A DNA stretch of 64,000 bases, taken from contig NZ_JAAVXB010000013.1 in NCBI RefSeq assembly GCF_012241385.1, positions 1 to 64,000 on the forward strand. The letters run 5' to 3'. Source of the DNA: Solimonas marina (lineage in GTDB: Bacteria; Pseudomonadota; Gammaproteobacteria; Nevskiales; Nevskiaceae). Both the position numbers and the translations under genes were made by a program. The notes below the pieces were generated by a model, which was given only the letters and a program-made list of their open reading frames with translations, was not told where the DNA came from and searched no databases. Shown in pieces: positions 44,410-52,528 of the stretch. The first letter of the stretch is position 1. Each line of letters starts with the position of its first letter.

Positions 44410-44592
44410 CCTTAATCACATCCCATCCTGAATATCGGCCAGCACTGAACCGGCACGCGGCCCGGACACAGGCACCACCTGGACGCGCTGGCCAGATGCC
44501 GACGCGCAGCCCGAATGCGTAGCCGCGAATGCTAACCGTGCGGCGATGGCTGCAGATGCTAGTCTGCGATCGACCACCTCACGGAGCGGCGC

Positions 44593-45981
44593 ATGCTCAA
44601 ACCCTTGTTCGCCAGCATGACGCTGGCCGTCGCAAGCATCACAGCCGCCGCCGAACGCCCGAGCGACGTCGCAACGCCGAACACGGCGGCCAGCACTGTG
44701 TTTCACGAATGGCTCAGCGCCTTCAACTCCGGGCAACGCAGCGCCATCCAGACCTTCTATGCCACGCGGCTGGACGATCCCGACCCCGCGTTCCAATACG
44801 AAAACGCCGAGGACACCTGCGGTTTCGACGTCGTCCGCATCGAAGCGCAAACACCGCGCAGCCTGCGTGTCCTGCTTGCCGAAAAGTGCTTTCCGGCGCT
44901 GCAAAGCCTCGACCTCGAACTCGGCGCGCCGGGCACGCAAAAGCTGAAGACCTTCGAGCTGCGCCCGTATCAGCTCCCGCCCCAACGCGTCATTGCCGCG
45001 CTGTCCAGCATCGCCGACCGCCTCGCCCAGCGTGACCAGTTCGCCGGCACGCTGATGATCGCGCATGGCAGCGCCGCACCGTGGACCAGGAGCTGGGGCG
45101 ACATCGACGGCGACGCCAAGCAGCCGATCACCGCCGATACCCCGATGTTCCTCGCGTCGGCCGGCAAGATGTTCACCGCCGTCGCCGTGCTGCAACTGGT
45201 GAACGCCGGCAAGATCGACCTCGACGCGCCGTTCGGCCGCTACCTCACGAATTACCCGAACCGGGAAATGGCCAAGGCGACGATCCGCCAACTACTCGAA
45301 CATCGCGGCGGTACCGGCGACATCGGCATCCTCGGCCGCGACGACGGCGCCAATCGGCAGTGGGTCCGCAGCATCGACGACATCATCAAGCTCAACGGCG
45401 CACGCGGCCCGGACTTCCCGCCCGGCAGCAAGGCCGAATACTCCAACTACGGCTTCATCCTGCTCGGCGCCGTCATCGAGAAAGTCACCGGCCAACGCTA
45501 TGACGACTACATCGCCGAACACATCTTCAAACCGGCCGGCATGAGCCGCGCCGGCTTCCCGGACCTCGATCACCTGCAAGGCGTTGCCCTCGGCAAGACC
45601 ACCTTCTACGGCGCCACACCGACGATGGTGTCCAACCGCGACGTCCTGCCCTGGCGCGGCGCCTCGGCCGGCGGCGGCGTTGCCAGCGCCAACGACATGC
45701 GCAAATTCTTCGACGCCTTGCGCGCCGGAAAACTACTGCCCGCCAAACTGCTGAAACTGGCCACCACCGCCGGCGACACCCCGTGGTACGGCCTCGGCTT
45801 CGTCGTCAACAGCGGCAAACACGCCAGTTGGGGGCACGGCGGCAACTCCTACGGCATGGACGTCGCCACGCACTACTACCCCGGTATCGACACCACCTTC
45901 ATCTGCCTCGGCACCCGAGATCAGGTTTGCAACCGCCTCATCTATGCCTGGTATTTCAGGGTGTTTGGGGTTACGGAGTAG
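44593..45981 (+). CDS. Exported serine beta-lactamase-like hydrolase
   Basis: The 462-residue protein has a signal peptide (MLKPLFASMTLAVASITAAA), an N-terminal domain of about 120 residues with two cysteines, and a class C beta-lactamase/DD-peptidase-like domain: S189-A-G-K192, Y283-S-N285 and a C-terminal HGG (GHGGNSYGM). Such proteins are mostly esterases or peptidases rather than drug-resistance enzymes. GGAG lies 6 bp before the ATG. Confidence 0.9.
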   Translation: MLKPLFASMTLAVASITAAAERPSDVATPNTAASTVFHEWLSAFNSGQRSAIQTFYATRLDDPDPAFQYENAEDTCGFDVVRIEAQTPRSLRVLLAEKCFPALQSLDLELGAPGTQKLKTFELRPYQLPPQRVIAALSSIADRLAQRDQFAGTLMIAHGSAAPWTRSWGDIDGDAKQPITADTPMFLASAGKMFTAVAVLQLVNAGKIDLDAPFGRYLTNYPNREMAKATIRQLLEHRGGTGDIGILGRDDGANRQWVRSIDDIIKLNGARGPDFPPGSKAEYSNYGFILLGAVIEKVTGQRYDDYIAEHIFKPAGMSRAGFPDLDHLQGVALGKTTFYGATPTMVSNRDVLPWRGASAGGGVASANDMRKFFDALRAGKLLPAKLLKLATTAGDTPWYGLGFVVNSGKHASWGHGGNSYGMDVATHYYPGIDTTFICLGTRDQVCNRLIYAWYFRVFGVTE

Positions 45982-46035
45982 AACCCGTCGGACAAGGATC
46001 GCCACTGTGCCCTCGCCTTGCCCAAAACTGACGTA

Positions 46036-46069
46036 GCGCGACTGGCTGGATTTATCCCGCCAGTCGCGC
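46036..46069. repeat. REP-like hairpin, first copy
   Basis: GCGCGACTGGC (46036-46046) pairs with GCCAGTCGCGC (46059-46069). The preceding CCCTCGCCTTGCCCAAAA segment recurs before the copy at 46771, so a unit of about 40 bp is repeated on both sides of the IS110 fragment. It may also act as terminator for the hydrolase gene. Confidence 0.75.
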
Positions 46070-46072
46070 CCA

Positions 46073-46336
46073 TTACATGGTGGCGGGCTGAGCGACCTGT
46101 TGGTCACCGAGCAACTGTGCCGACATGCGGCGAGCTTGCTCTATGCAAAACGCCAACGCCTCCTGCTCATTAGCGCCGCGACATGAAACGATTCGGCCCC
46201 ATTTGTCTTTGCCTTCTGCCAACCACGCCATATTGGATGTTTCCTCAACGCGGAAATACCACCCGGAAAATGCGCCTTCGATCGGGTGTGAGCGCAATAG
46301 CTCGAATCGTGGGGTCGCTTCAACGATGCATTTCAC
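46073..46336 (-). CDS. Small uncharacterised protein, 87 residues
   Basis: From GTG 46336 the frame codes MKCIVEATPRFELLRSHPIE, then FSGWYFRVEETSNMAWLAEG and a helical C-terminus. The lower GC and the amphipathic pattern suggest a real gene, but I recognise no family. It lies between a REP-like hairpin and the IS110 remnant, so it may be accessory or decaying. Confidence 0.5.
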   Translation of the reverse strand: MKCIVEATPRFELLRSHPIEGAFSGWYFRVEETSNMAWLAEGKDKWGRIVSCRGANEQEALAFCIEQARRMSAQLLGDQQVAQPATM

Positions 46337-46339
46337 TTT

Positions 46340-46637
46340 GAAGCCCAGGCAGTATGACTTACGCGAACCAAGGCGCTGACCTCCGCGAAGGCTGTATCTC
46401 GGGTTGGCGTGGTGCCAGAACCGCAGGAGCGAGTAAGGACTACGCTCATCGGTCGGTTTCCTTCAGCGGAGGTCAGCATGGCAAACGATAGCACCGTCTT
46501 TGTAGGGCTGGATGTTCACAAGGATTCGATCGTGGCGGCGTATGCCGTCGGTTCCGGCCAAGTCCAGAGTATCGGCAATATCGGCGTCCGGGAATGTGAT
46601 CTGGATCGCTTTTGCAAGCGGATGCAGAGTAAGTACA
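46340..46637 (+). pseudogene. IS110-family transposase 5' remnant with upstream region
   Basis: From ATG 46478 the frame reads MANDSTVFVGLDVHKDSIVA, the RuvC-like DEDD start of IS110-family transposases, to about residue 53, where a REP-like doublet begins at 46638 and the rest is missing. GGAGG precedes the ATG. The 100-plus bases upstream (about 46340-46477) are probably the element's non-coding left end, which in IS110 relatives encodes the bridge RNA; that assignment is inference. Confidence 0.8.
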
Positions 46638-46701
46638 GTAGGGCGGGATTTATCCCGCCGCCATGCAGTGGGCGCGACTGGCGGGATAAATCCCGCCCTA
46701 C
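46638..46701. repeat. REP-like doublet interrupting the IS110 remnant
   Basis: Two 22-bp arms (46638-46659 and 46680-46701) are exact reverse complements, and each arm itself contains the dyad GGCGGGAT/ATCCCGCC. The same doublet with the same leading AAGTACA recurs at 48059-48122. It truncates the transposase frame. Confidence 0.9.
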
Positions 46702-46770
46702 AGCGCTGATCTCCATGAGGACCGTAACGCGGGTTAGCGTATTGCCAGCCCTCGCCTTGCCCAAAATGAC

Positions 46771-46803
46771 GTAGCGCGACTGGCGGGATGAATCCCGCCC
46801 TAC
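46771..46803. repeat. REP-like single element
   Basis: GTAGCGCGAC at 46771 is followed by GGCGGGATGAATCCCGCC and CCTAC to 46803. It is one arm of the doublet type seen at 46638 and 48059, here directly upstream of the MarR operator. Confidence 0.8.
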
Positions 46804-46814
46804 GGCGCTAAAAA

Positions 46815-46850
46815 GTACGTGACACGTACGTATTAGTTTGCATTACGTAC
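46815..46850. promoter_or_regulatory. MarR-type operator region
   Basis: GTACGTG-A-CACGTAC (46815-46829) is a perfect 15-bp dyad, and GTACGTA (46826-46832) with TACGTAC (46844-46850) forms a second overlapping dyad. They end 23 bp before the MarR start codon, the expected place for autoregulation of this gene pair. Confidence 0.75.
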
Positions 46851-46873
46851 TAAATGAATTTAGAGTGTCCGCC

Positions 46874-47404
46874 ATGAGGACGCCCGACACCAACCTAAAA
46901 CGCAACATTCCTGAGCCGAAGATCGTCGACGGACTTGTGCAACTTTCCACCCTTGTCCAGGCTGTGCTGGCAAGGGCTGCCGACAGTTTCGATCTCTCGG
47001 TGCTCCAGGGGCGGCTGCTTGGCGTGCTGCGCGACCGCGAACCGACGATGGCCCAGTTGCGGCTACTGCTCAACCTAGATAAGTCCAGCACCACCGGTCT
47101 GATCGACCGGGCCGAGCGACGCGGGTTGGTCTGCCGCAGCCCGGTTCTGGAGGACGGCCGATCGTTCCGGGTCACGCTCACCAACGAAGGTCGCAAGCTC
47201 GCCGCAGCATTGGTGGCAAAGGTCAGCGCTCAAGTCGGCGAGCTCACCGATGATCTCAGCGACACCAATCGCCACCGTCTCTCCTTGCTTGCCGATGCGA
47301 TCGTGCAGCGTCACGCCGCCGCGCACGGCATTGATCTATCCACGACGATTACGCCGCCCGATGCAGTACACGGCCAACGCCCGCAGAAAGGTAAACATCA
47401 ATGA
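46874..47404 (+). CDS. MarR-family transcription regulator
   Basis: The 176-residue protein has the MarR winged helix: QGRLLGVLRDREPTMAQLRL, LNLDKSSTTGLIDRAERRGLV and the wing LEDGRSFRVTLTNEGRKL. ATG 46874 is preferred over the in-frame TTG at 46838, which lies inside the operator. Its stop overlaps the FMN reductase start by four bases, so it should repress that enzyme until an electrophile or quinone is present. Confidence 0.92.
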   Translation: MRTPDTNLKRNIPEPKIVDGLVQLSTLVQAVLARAADSFDLSVLQGRLLGVLRDREPTMAQLRLLLNLDKSSTTGLIDRAERRGLVCRSPVLEDGRSFRVTLTNEGRKLAAALVAKVSAQVGELTDDLSDTNRHRLSLLADAIVQRHAAAHGIDLSTTITPPDAVHGQRPQKGKHQ

Positions 47405-48018
47405 CCTTCAGCAATGAAACATCCTCGGCAACCGCAGCGACCTCATCACGGCAAGGCAAGCGCGTGGCCGTGATCATCGGCAGCACGCGCCCCACCCGCA
47501 TCTGCCCTGGCATCGCCCGCTGGGTTCGCGACGCCGCGCAGGCCGAAAGCCCGCTGCAGTACGACTTGATCGACCTGGCGGAAATCAACCTGCCCTTCCT
47601 CGACGAACCGCTCAAAGCTGCCCTCGGTCAGTACCAGCACGAGCACACCCGTGCCTGGAGCCGACTCGTCAGTGGCTATGACGCTTTCATCTTCGTGTTC
47701 CCCCAATACAACTGGGGCTACCCGGCGCCGCTGAAGAACGCGCTCGACTTCCTGTACCGTGAGTGGCACGGCAAGCCCGTCAGCTACGTCACCTACGGCA
47801 CCCACGGCGGCAACAAAGGCGCCGATCAGATCCGCGGCGTCCTCGCAGGGTTGAAGATGCGGGAACTCAACCAACACCTAGAAGTGGTCATCACCGACAA
47901 GGACGTCGATGACGATTGGCAGTTGCGCGATCTCGATGCGGTCATGCACCCCTATTGCACTGCAGCCTTACGCATTGATGCTCAGATGGTCGAGGCCCTA
48001 GAAAGCATGCATCAATAA
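47401..48018 (+). CDS. NADPH-dependent FMN reductase / quinone reductase-like
   Basis: The 205-residue flavodoxin-fold protein shows the FMN phosphate loop VAVIIGSTRPTRICPGIARWV and the family block FPQYNWGYPAPLKNALDFLYREW. It likely reduces quinones, azo or nitro compounds, using NADPH. It is coupled to the MarR gene. Confidence 0.93.
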   Translation: MTFSNETSSATAATSSRQGKRVAVIIGSTRPTRICPGIARWVRDAAQAESPLQYDLIDLAEINLPFLDEPLKAALGQYQHEHTRAWSRLVSGYDAFIFVFPQYNWGYPAPLKNALDFLYREWHGKPVSYVTYGTHGGNKGADQIRGVLAGLKMRELNQHLEVVITDKDVDDDWQLRDLDAVMHPYCTAALRIDAQMVEALESMHQ

Positions 48019-48058
48019 CCGGGCATCAATAACAGCAATAACAAGGGTAACAAGTACA

Positions 48059-48122
48059 GTAGGGCGGGATTTATCCCGCCGCCATGCAATGGGCGCGACT
48101 GGCGGGATGAATCCCGCCCTAC
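48059..48122. repeat. REP-like doublet, second complete copy
   Basis: This copy is nearly identical to 46638-46701 (one base differs in the spacer and one in the right arm). It follows the FMN reductase gene by 40 bp and may end its transcription. The remaining bases to 48272 hold a short minus-strand frame (48128-48234) that I do not accept as a gene. Confidence 0.88.
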
Positions 48123-48272
48123 GGTGCTCAACATATTGCGCCGAGGGAACAAGCCCACCACACACGAGCGTGATCTTCCCATCGGATTCCTCCATGACCA
48201 GCGCGGCGGTTCCCTTGGCGTTCGTTACCATCACATGTGGTCTGCCCCCACGTTCTTCCTTCCTGGTTGGGC

Positions 48273-48707
48273 CTAAGCTGGCACATGCGAGAAGGCTAGA
48301 GCTCTGAAGACAATTCGGAACTCGGCGGATGAAGCAAAAAGCATTCTTAGTTCAGTGCCCGTAGGTACAACCTCCCACTCCCAATACCCAAGATCACCCA
48401 ACTCTGACTCCACGTATTCCTCCTGGGGAAACGCCTGCTCAAACGCAGTTACACCAGAGAAGTGTAGTGAGTAGCGAATCTTCTCGTTGAATGCCTGGTT
48501 CCAGCCAAGAAGCTGGAGAGACACGGTTCCTTTAGAAAAGTCGCTTTGAATTCGTTTCACCTCAGCATCGTGCAGCGTGTGCTCTCGATCCAGCGCCAAT
48601 GCGGCCTCTGGCAGTTGGTTCGTGACTGACGATAAGTAGCTCCTGTAAGCGACGGCAACATCACGCTCTCCGCCGCTTCGCCACCACTCCGAAGTGAAAT
48701 ACCTCAT
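48273..48707 (-). CDS. DUF4085-like small protein
   Basis: The 144-residue protein starts MRYFTSEWW, like the MKYFTKEWY start I recall for DUF4085, followed by helical segments and a C-terminal beta-rich half (YWEWEVVPTGTELRMLFASSAEFRIVF). Function is unknown. Codon use is less GC-rich than its neighbours, which suggests horizontal origin. No clear ribosome binding site. Confidence 0.7.
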   Translation of the reverse strand: MRYFTSEWWRSGGERDVAVAYRSYLSSVTNQLPEAALALDREHTLHDAEVKRIQSDFSKGTVSLQLLGWNQAFNEKIRYSLHFSGVTAFEQAFPQEEYVESELGDLGYWEWEVVPTGTELRMLFASSAEFRIVFRALAFSHVPA

Positions 48708-48883
48708 GACTTAGTCCCGAACGCAATTTAGATGACAGGGATTGTCCGATACAAAAGTCGGTATGCTTGATAACTCCGTCACAGTCAGCATAAGTGCTTG
48801 GTGTCATTGCCCGCGCTCCGGTTCCTGGCGCACGCCATGTCGAATAAAGGGACACGGCGCACGTCGTTCATGGCGCTGGACAC

Positions 48884-49855
48884 CTATGACAGAAACGTAC
48901 TGCTGACCAGATACGCGGTGTAGCTGATGTAGCAGACGAGCAGGATGGCGCCTTCCAGCCGGTTGATGCGGCCGGGGCCGCGGAAGCCGTAGCCGAAGAC
49001 GAACAGGGTCAGGGTGAGGCCGGCCATGACCAGCATGTCGCGGCTCATGACGCTGGGGTCGACGGCCAGTGGGTGGATGCTGCCGGCGATGCCGACCACG
49101 GCCAGGGTGTTGAACAGGTTGGAGCCGAGGACGTTGCCGAGCGCGAGGTCGTGTTCACCTTTGCGCGTGGCGATGATCGACGAGGCCAGTTCCGGCAGCG
49201 AGGTGCCGACGGCGACGATGGTCAGGCCGATGATGAGGTCGCTGACGCCGAAGTCGCGGGCGATTTCGACCGCGCCCCAGACGAGGATGCGCGAGCTGAC
49301 GATCAGCAGGATCAGGCCGACGATCAGCCAGACAATGGCGCTGCGCAGCGGCGCGGTCTGTTCGCTCAACTCCCCTTCGATCTGCGCGCTCAGCTCCGGC
49401 TCCTTGCTGCGCAGTCCCTGCCAGATGGTCCAGCCCATCAGTCCGGCGAACACCAGCAGCAGAACGACGGCATCGGCACGGCTCAGCATGCCGTCGTGCA
49501 GTTGCCAGGCGGCCAGCGCGGTGACGGCGGCCAGGATCGGCAGCTCCTTGCGCAGAATCTGCGAGTGCACGGCAATCGGACTGATGACGGCGGTCAGACC
49601 GAGGATCAGGGCGATATTGGTGATGTTGGAGCCGTAGGCGTTGCCGAGGGCGATGCCCGGATTGCCCTGCAGCGCGGCGAGCGCGGACACGACCATTTCC
49701 GGCGCCGAGGTGCCGAAGCCGACGATGACCATGCCGATCAGCAGCGGCGGCATGCCGAAGTGTCGCGCGGTGGCGGCGGCGCCGTCGACGAAGCGGTCCG
49801 CGCTCCAGACCAGAAGCGCCAATCCCACGATTACGGCTGCGGATGCCACGAGCAT
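48884..49855 (-). CDS. Calcium/sodium:cation antiporter (CaCA, YrbG-like)
   Basis: The 323-residue membrane protein carries both alpha-repeats of the Ca2+/cation antiporter superfamily: IVGFGTSAPEMVVSALAALQGNPGIALGNAYGSNITN and IVAVGTSLPELASSIIATRKGEHDLALGNVLGSNLFN. An acidic cytosolic loop sits between them (KEPELSAQIEGELSEQ). ATG 49855 is chosen since the first helix starts there; the upstream open frame runs through a repeat-like GC stretch. Confidence 0.95.
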   Translation of the reverse strand: MLVASAAVIVGLALLVWSADRFVDGAAATARHFGMPPLLIGMVIVGFGTSAPEMVVSALAALQGNPGIALGNAYGSNITNIALILGLTAVISPIAVHSQILRKELPILAAVTALAAWQLHDGMLSRADAVVLLLVFAGLMGWTIWQGLRSKEPELSAQIEGELSEQTAPLRSAIVWLIVGLILLIVSSRILVWGAVEIARDFGVSDLIIGLTIVAVGTSLPELASSIIATRKGEHDLALGNVLGSNLFNTLAVVGIAGSIHPLAVDPSVMSRDMLVMAGLTLTLFVFGYGFRGPGRINRLEGAILLVCYISYTAYLVSSTFLS

Positions 49856-50028
49856 GTCGATCGAAAGCCTTGCGTTTGCCGGGACGGTCCGGCGGCTTCG
49901 ATGGTAGCGGTGCGGCGGGGGTTTTGTTGGGTGGGGCAGACTTGTCTGATGCGGGCAGCTTCGCGCCTTCGGCGCGCCCACCTCCCCCAGCCCCTCCCCC
50001 CGCAGGCGGGCGAAGGGGAGTTTGAAGC

Positions 50029-50053
50029 CCTCTCCGCCTTGATGGCGGAGAGG
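50029..50053. terminator. Hairpin downstream of the SDR gene
   Basis: CCTCTCCGCC (50029-50038) pairs with GGCGGAGAGG (50044-50053). It follows the SDR stop by 10 bp on the minus strand. The adjacent CCTCCCCCAGCCCCTCCCCC segment is a repeat type often found between genes in GC-rich proteobacteria. Confidence 0.55.
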
Positions 50054-50063
50054 TGGGTCAGGC

Positions 50064-50912
50064 TCAGACGCCGGAGCGCGCGGCCTGTTTGCGGGCGGCG
50101 CTGGTGACGAGGCGCTGATGCGCGGCTGGCAGCATGCGCACCATGACGTCGAACAGCTTGGCGTCCGGGCCGACCAGAACACGACGCTTGTTGCCCTGCA
50201 CGGCCTTGAGGATGATCAGCGCGGCGCGGTTGGCGGTGGTGATGAACAGCTTGTCGAAGTTGTCCTTGGCAGACTTTTCATCTTTGGCCAACACGCCTTC
50301 GAGGCTCTTGGTCATGCGCGCGGACTGCGCGATGCCGGTCTTGATGCCGCCCGGATGGACGCTGGTGAGGCTGACCGGCGCGCGGGTCAGTTCCAGTTCC
50401 TGGCGCAGGCATTCGTTGAAGCCGCGCACGGCGAACTTGCTGGCGTTGTAGCAGCCGTTGCCGGGCACCGCGAACAGGCCGAAGACGCTGGACGTGTTGA
50501 TGACGTGGCCGTCACCGGACGCGCGCAGATGCGGCAGGAAGGCCTTGCTGCCGTAGACCACGCCCCAGAAGTTGATATTCATGATCCACTCGAAGTCTTC
50601 ATACGAGACGCCCTCGAGTGTGGCGCCGAGGGCGACGCCGGCGTTGTTGAACACCAGGTTGACCTTGCCGTGGTCGGCGACGACCTGATCGGCCCAGGCG
50701 TAGACGGCTTCGCGGTTGGCGACATCCAGCGACTGCGCGGTGACGCGCACGCTGTAGGCCTTGAGCTGCTCGACCGTCTCGGCCAGGCCATTTTCGTTGA
50801 CGTCGCTGATGGCGACGTGACAGCCCTGCTTGGCCAGCTCGATCGCCAGCTCGCGACCCATGCCGGAACCGGCGCCGGTGATGGCGGCGACCTTGTCGTG
50901 GAACGATTTCAC
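50064..50912 (-). CDS. Short-chain dehydrogenase/reductase
   Basis: The 282-residue SDR shows TGAGSGMGRELAIELA, NNAGVAL, INTSSVFGLFA and the catalytic YNASK, with an ISDVNE stretch that suggests NAD(H). The start is GTG 50912 with AAGGGGAAG upstream. It lies 32 bp after the monooxygenase, so the pair probably turns an alcohol to a ketone and then to an ester or lactone. Confidence 0.9.
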   Translation of the reverse strand: MKSFHDKVAAITGAGSGMGRELAIELAKQGCHVAISDVNENGLAETVEQLKAYSVRVTAQSLDVANREAVYAWADQVVADHGKVNLVFNNAGVALGATLEGVSYEDFEWIMNINFWGVVYGSKAFLPHLRASGDGHVINTSSVFGLFAVPGNGCYNASKFAVRGFNECLRQELELTRAPVSLTSVHPGGIKTGIAQSARMTKSLEGVLAKDEKSAKDNFDKLFITTANRAALIILKAVQGNKRRVLVGPDAKLFDVMVRMLPAAHQRLVTSAARKQAARSGV

Positions 50913-50944
50913 TGCTTCCCCTTCGTTGTTATCGGTGATGCGCG

Positions 50945-52459
50945 TCAAGCGCGGGCCTTGGTGGCCCTGGCGGTTTCGAGCTGATAGTCGGCCGGCCGGA
51001 AATGCCGGGTCTTGTTGCGGAACATGAACGTGAAGCCCGGCCAGATCGTGGTGTTGCGGCCGCGTGCGTCGAGATACCAGCTCTTGCAGCCGCCGGAATT
51101 CCAGACCGCGCTGCCGACGTCGCCCTGCACCTTGTCGTTGAACTGGCGCTGCACGTCGGCACGCACGTCGACGGCGGCGATCTTCTTGCGGCGCATCTGC
51201 TTGAGGCAGTCCACTACGTAGTTGATCTGCGATTCGATCATGTACACCTGCGAGGTGTGGCCGAGGCCGGTGTTCGGCCCCATGAGCATGAAGAAATTCG
51301 GGAAGCCGTGCACGGTGGCGCCCAGATAGGCTTCGACGCCCTTCTCGCTCCAGGTGTCCCACAGATCCTTGCCGCCGCGGCCAAAGATGGCGCCGCGCGG
51401 AATCGGGTCCTGCACCGTGAAGCCGGTGCCGAGAATGATGGCATCGACCTCGCGCGCCCGGCCGTCGGCGGTGATGACAGCATTGCCGCGGATTTCGGTG
51501 ACGTCGTCGGTGACGACGTCGACATGCGGCTGCGTCAGCGACGGGTAGTAGTCGTTGGAGATCAGCACGCGCTTGCAGCCGATGGTGTAATTCGGCGTCA
51601 GCTTCCGGCGCAGCTCGGGGTCTTTGACCTGGCGCTTGATGTGGCCCTTGGCGGCGCGCTGCACGAACTCCATCAGCTTCGGGTGGATGACGAAGCCGAG
51701 CACGCGCGTTTCCAGCATGGTGTACAGGCCGGCACGCATCAGCTTCTGCGTGAACGGCAGCAGGCGGAACAGCTTGCGCTCGAACGCGCCGATCTCGCGG
51801 TCCGGCTTCGGCAAAATCCACGGCGGCGTGCGCTGGAACAGATCCAGATGCGCCACCTTGGGCACCACCTGCGGCACGAACTGGATGGCGCTGGCGCCGG
51901 TACCGATCACGGCGACGCGCTTGCCGCTCAGGTCGTAGTCGTGATCCCACTGCGCGGAATGAAACATCTTGCCCTGGAAATCGGCCAGGCCCGGAATCTT
52001 CGGATAGGCCGGATTGCTCAGCGCGCCCATGCCGGACACCAGCACGCGGCCGATGAACTGGCGGCCGTCCTCGCTGCGCACGCGCCAGACCGCGGCGGCC
52101 TCGTCCCAGCGCGCGTCGACGATGTTGGCGCCGAAGCGGGTATTGGCCACTAGCTGGTACTTGTCGGCCACGCCCTGCAGATAGCGCTCGATCTCCGGCT
52201 GGCGCGCGAACATGCGCGTCCAGCCCGGGTTCTGCTCGAACGAGAACGAATACAGGTGCGACTGCACATCGCAGGCGCAGCCCGGATAGCGGTTGTCGCG
52301 CCAGGTGCCGCCGACGCTGTCGGCGCGCTCAAGGATCTCGAAATCCTCGATGCCGGCCTGCTTCAAACGCACTGCCAGCCCCAGCCCCGAAAAGCCGCTG
52401 CCGATGATCAGGACCGACTTGACGGGCTCTCCACCTTTGTAATTCGCATCGAATGCCAT
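50945..52459 (-). CDS. Flavin monooxygenase, Baeyer-Villiger type
   Basis: The 504-residue protein has two Rossmann motifs, IIGSGFSGLGLAV (FAD) and VIGTGASAIQ (NADPH), flanking the Baeyer-Villiger fingerprint FQGKMFHSAQWD (FxGxxxHxxxW). GTWRDNRYPGCACD is typical of cyclohexanone-monooxygenase-like enzymes. ATG 52459 is chosen as homology begins MAFDANYKGG; an earlier ATG at 52492 lies in the operator. Divergent from a TetR gene. Confidence 0.93.
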   Translation of the reverse strand: MAFDANYKGGEPVKSVLIIGSGFSGLGLAVRLKQAGIEDFEILERADSVGGTWRDNRYPGCACDVQSHLYSFSFEQNPGWTRMFARQPEIERYLQGVADKYQLVANTRFGANIVDARWDEAAAVWRVRSEDGRQFIGRVLVSGMGALSNPAYPKIPGLADFQGKMFHSAQWDHDYDLSGKRVAVIGTGASAIQFVPQVVPKVAHLDLFQRTPPWILPKPDREIGAFERKLFRLLPFTQKLMRAGLYTMLETRVLGFVIHPKLMEFVQRAAKGHIKRQVKDPELRRKLTPNYTIGCKRVLISNDYYPSLTQPHVDVVTDDVTEIRGNAVITADGRAREVDAIILGTGFTVQDPIPRGAIFGRGGKDLWDTWSEKGVEAYLGATVHGFPNFFMLMGPNTGLGHTSQVYMIESQINYVVDCLKQMRRKKIAAVDVRADVQRQFNDKVQGDVGSAVWNSGGCKSWYLDARGRNTTIWPGFTFMFRNKTRHFRPADYQLETARATKARA

Positions 52460-52474
52460 TGCCGTTCTCAGTTT

Positions 52475-52519
52475 GACAACCAGTGTTGTCACATTACTTT
52501 TGACAACAGTTCATGTCAA
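52475..52519. promoter_or_regulatory. Two TetR-type operators between divergent genes
   Basis: GACAAC-CAGT-GTTGTC (52475-52490) and TTGACA-ACAGTTCA-TGTCAA (52500-52519) are two dyads with a shared TTGACA/GACAAC theme. They lie between the monooxygenase and TetR start codons, 9 bp from the latter. Repression of both directions by the TetR protein is the simple reading. Confidence 0.75.
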
Positions 52520-52528
52520 CATTGGCGA

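Noticed and set aside
44593-45981. Antibiotic-resistance beta-lactamase
   Set aside because: The S-A-G-K and Y-S-N motifs are shared by many esterases and peptidases, and the extra N-terminal domain and context do not suggest resistance.
48128-48234. Short minus-strand frame MVTNAKGTAALVMEESDGKI
   Set aside because: It could be a gene start, but it runs straight into the REP-like doublet and has no recognised family.
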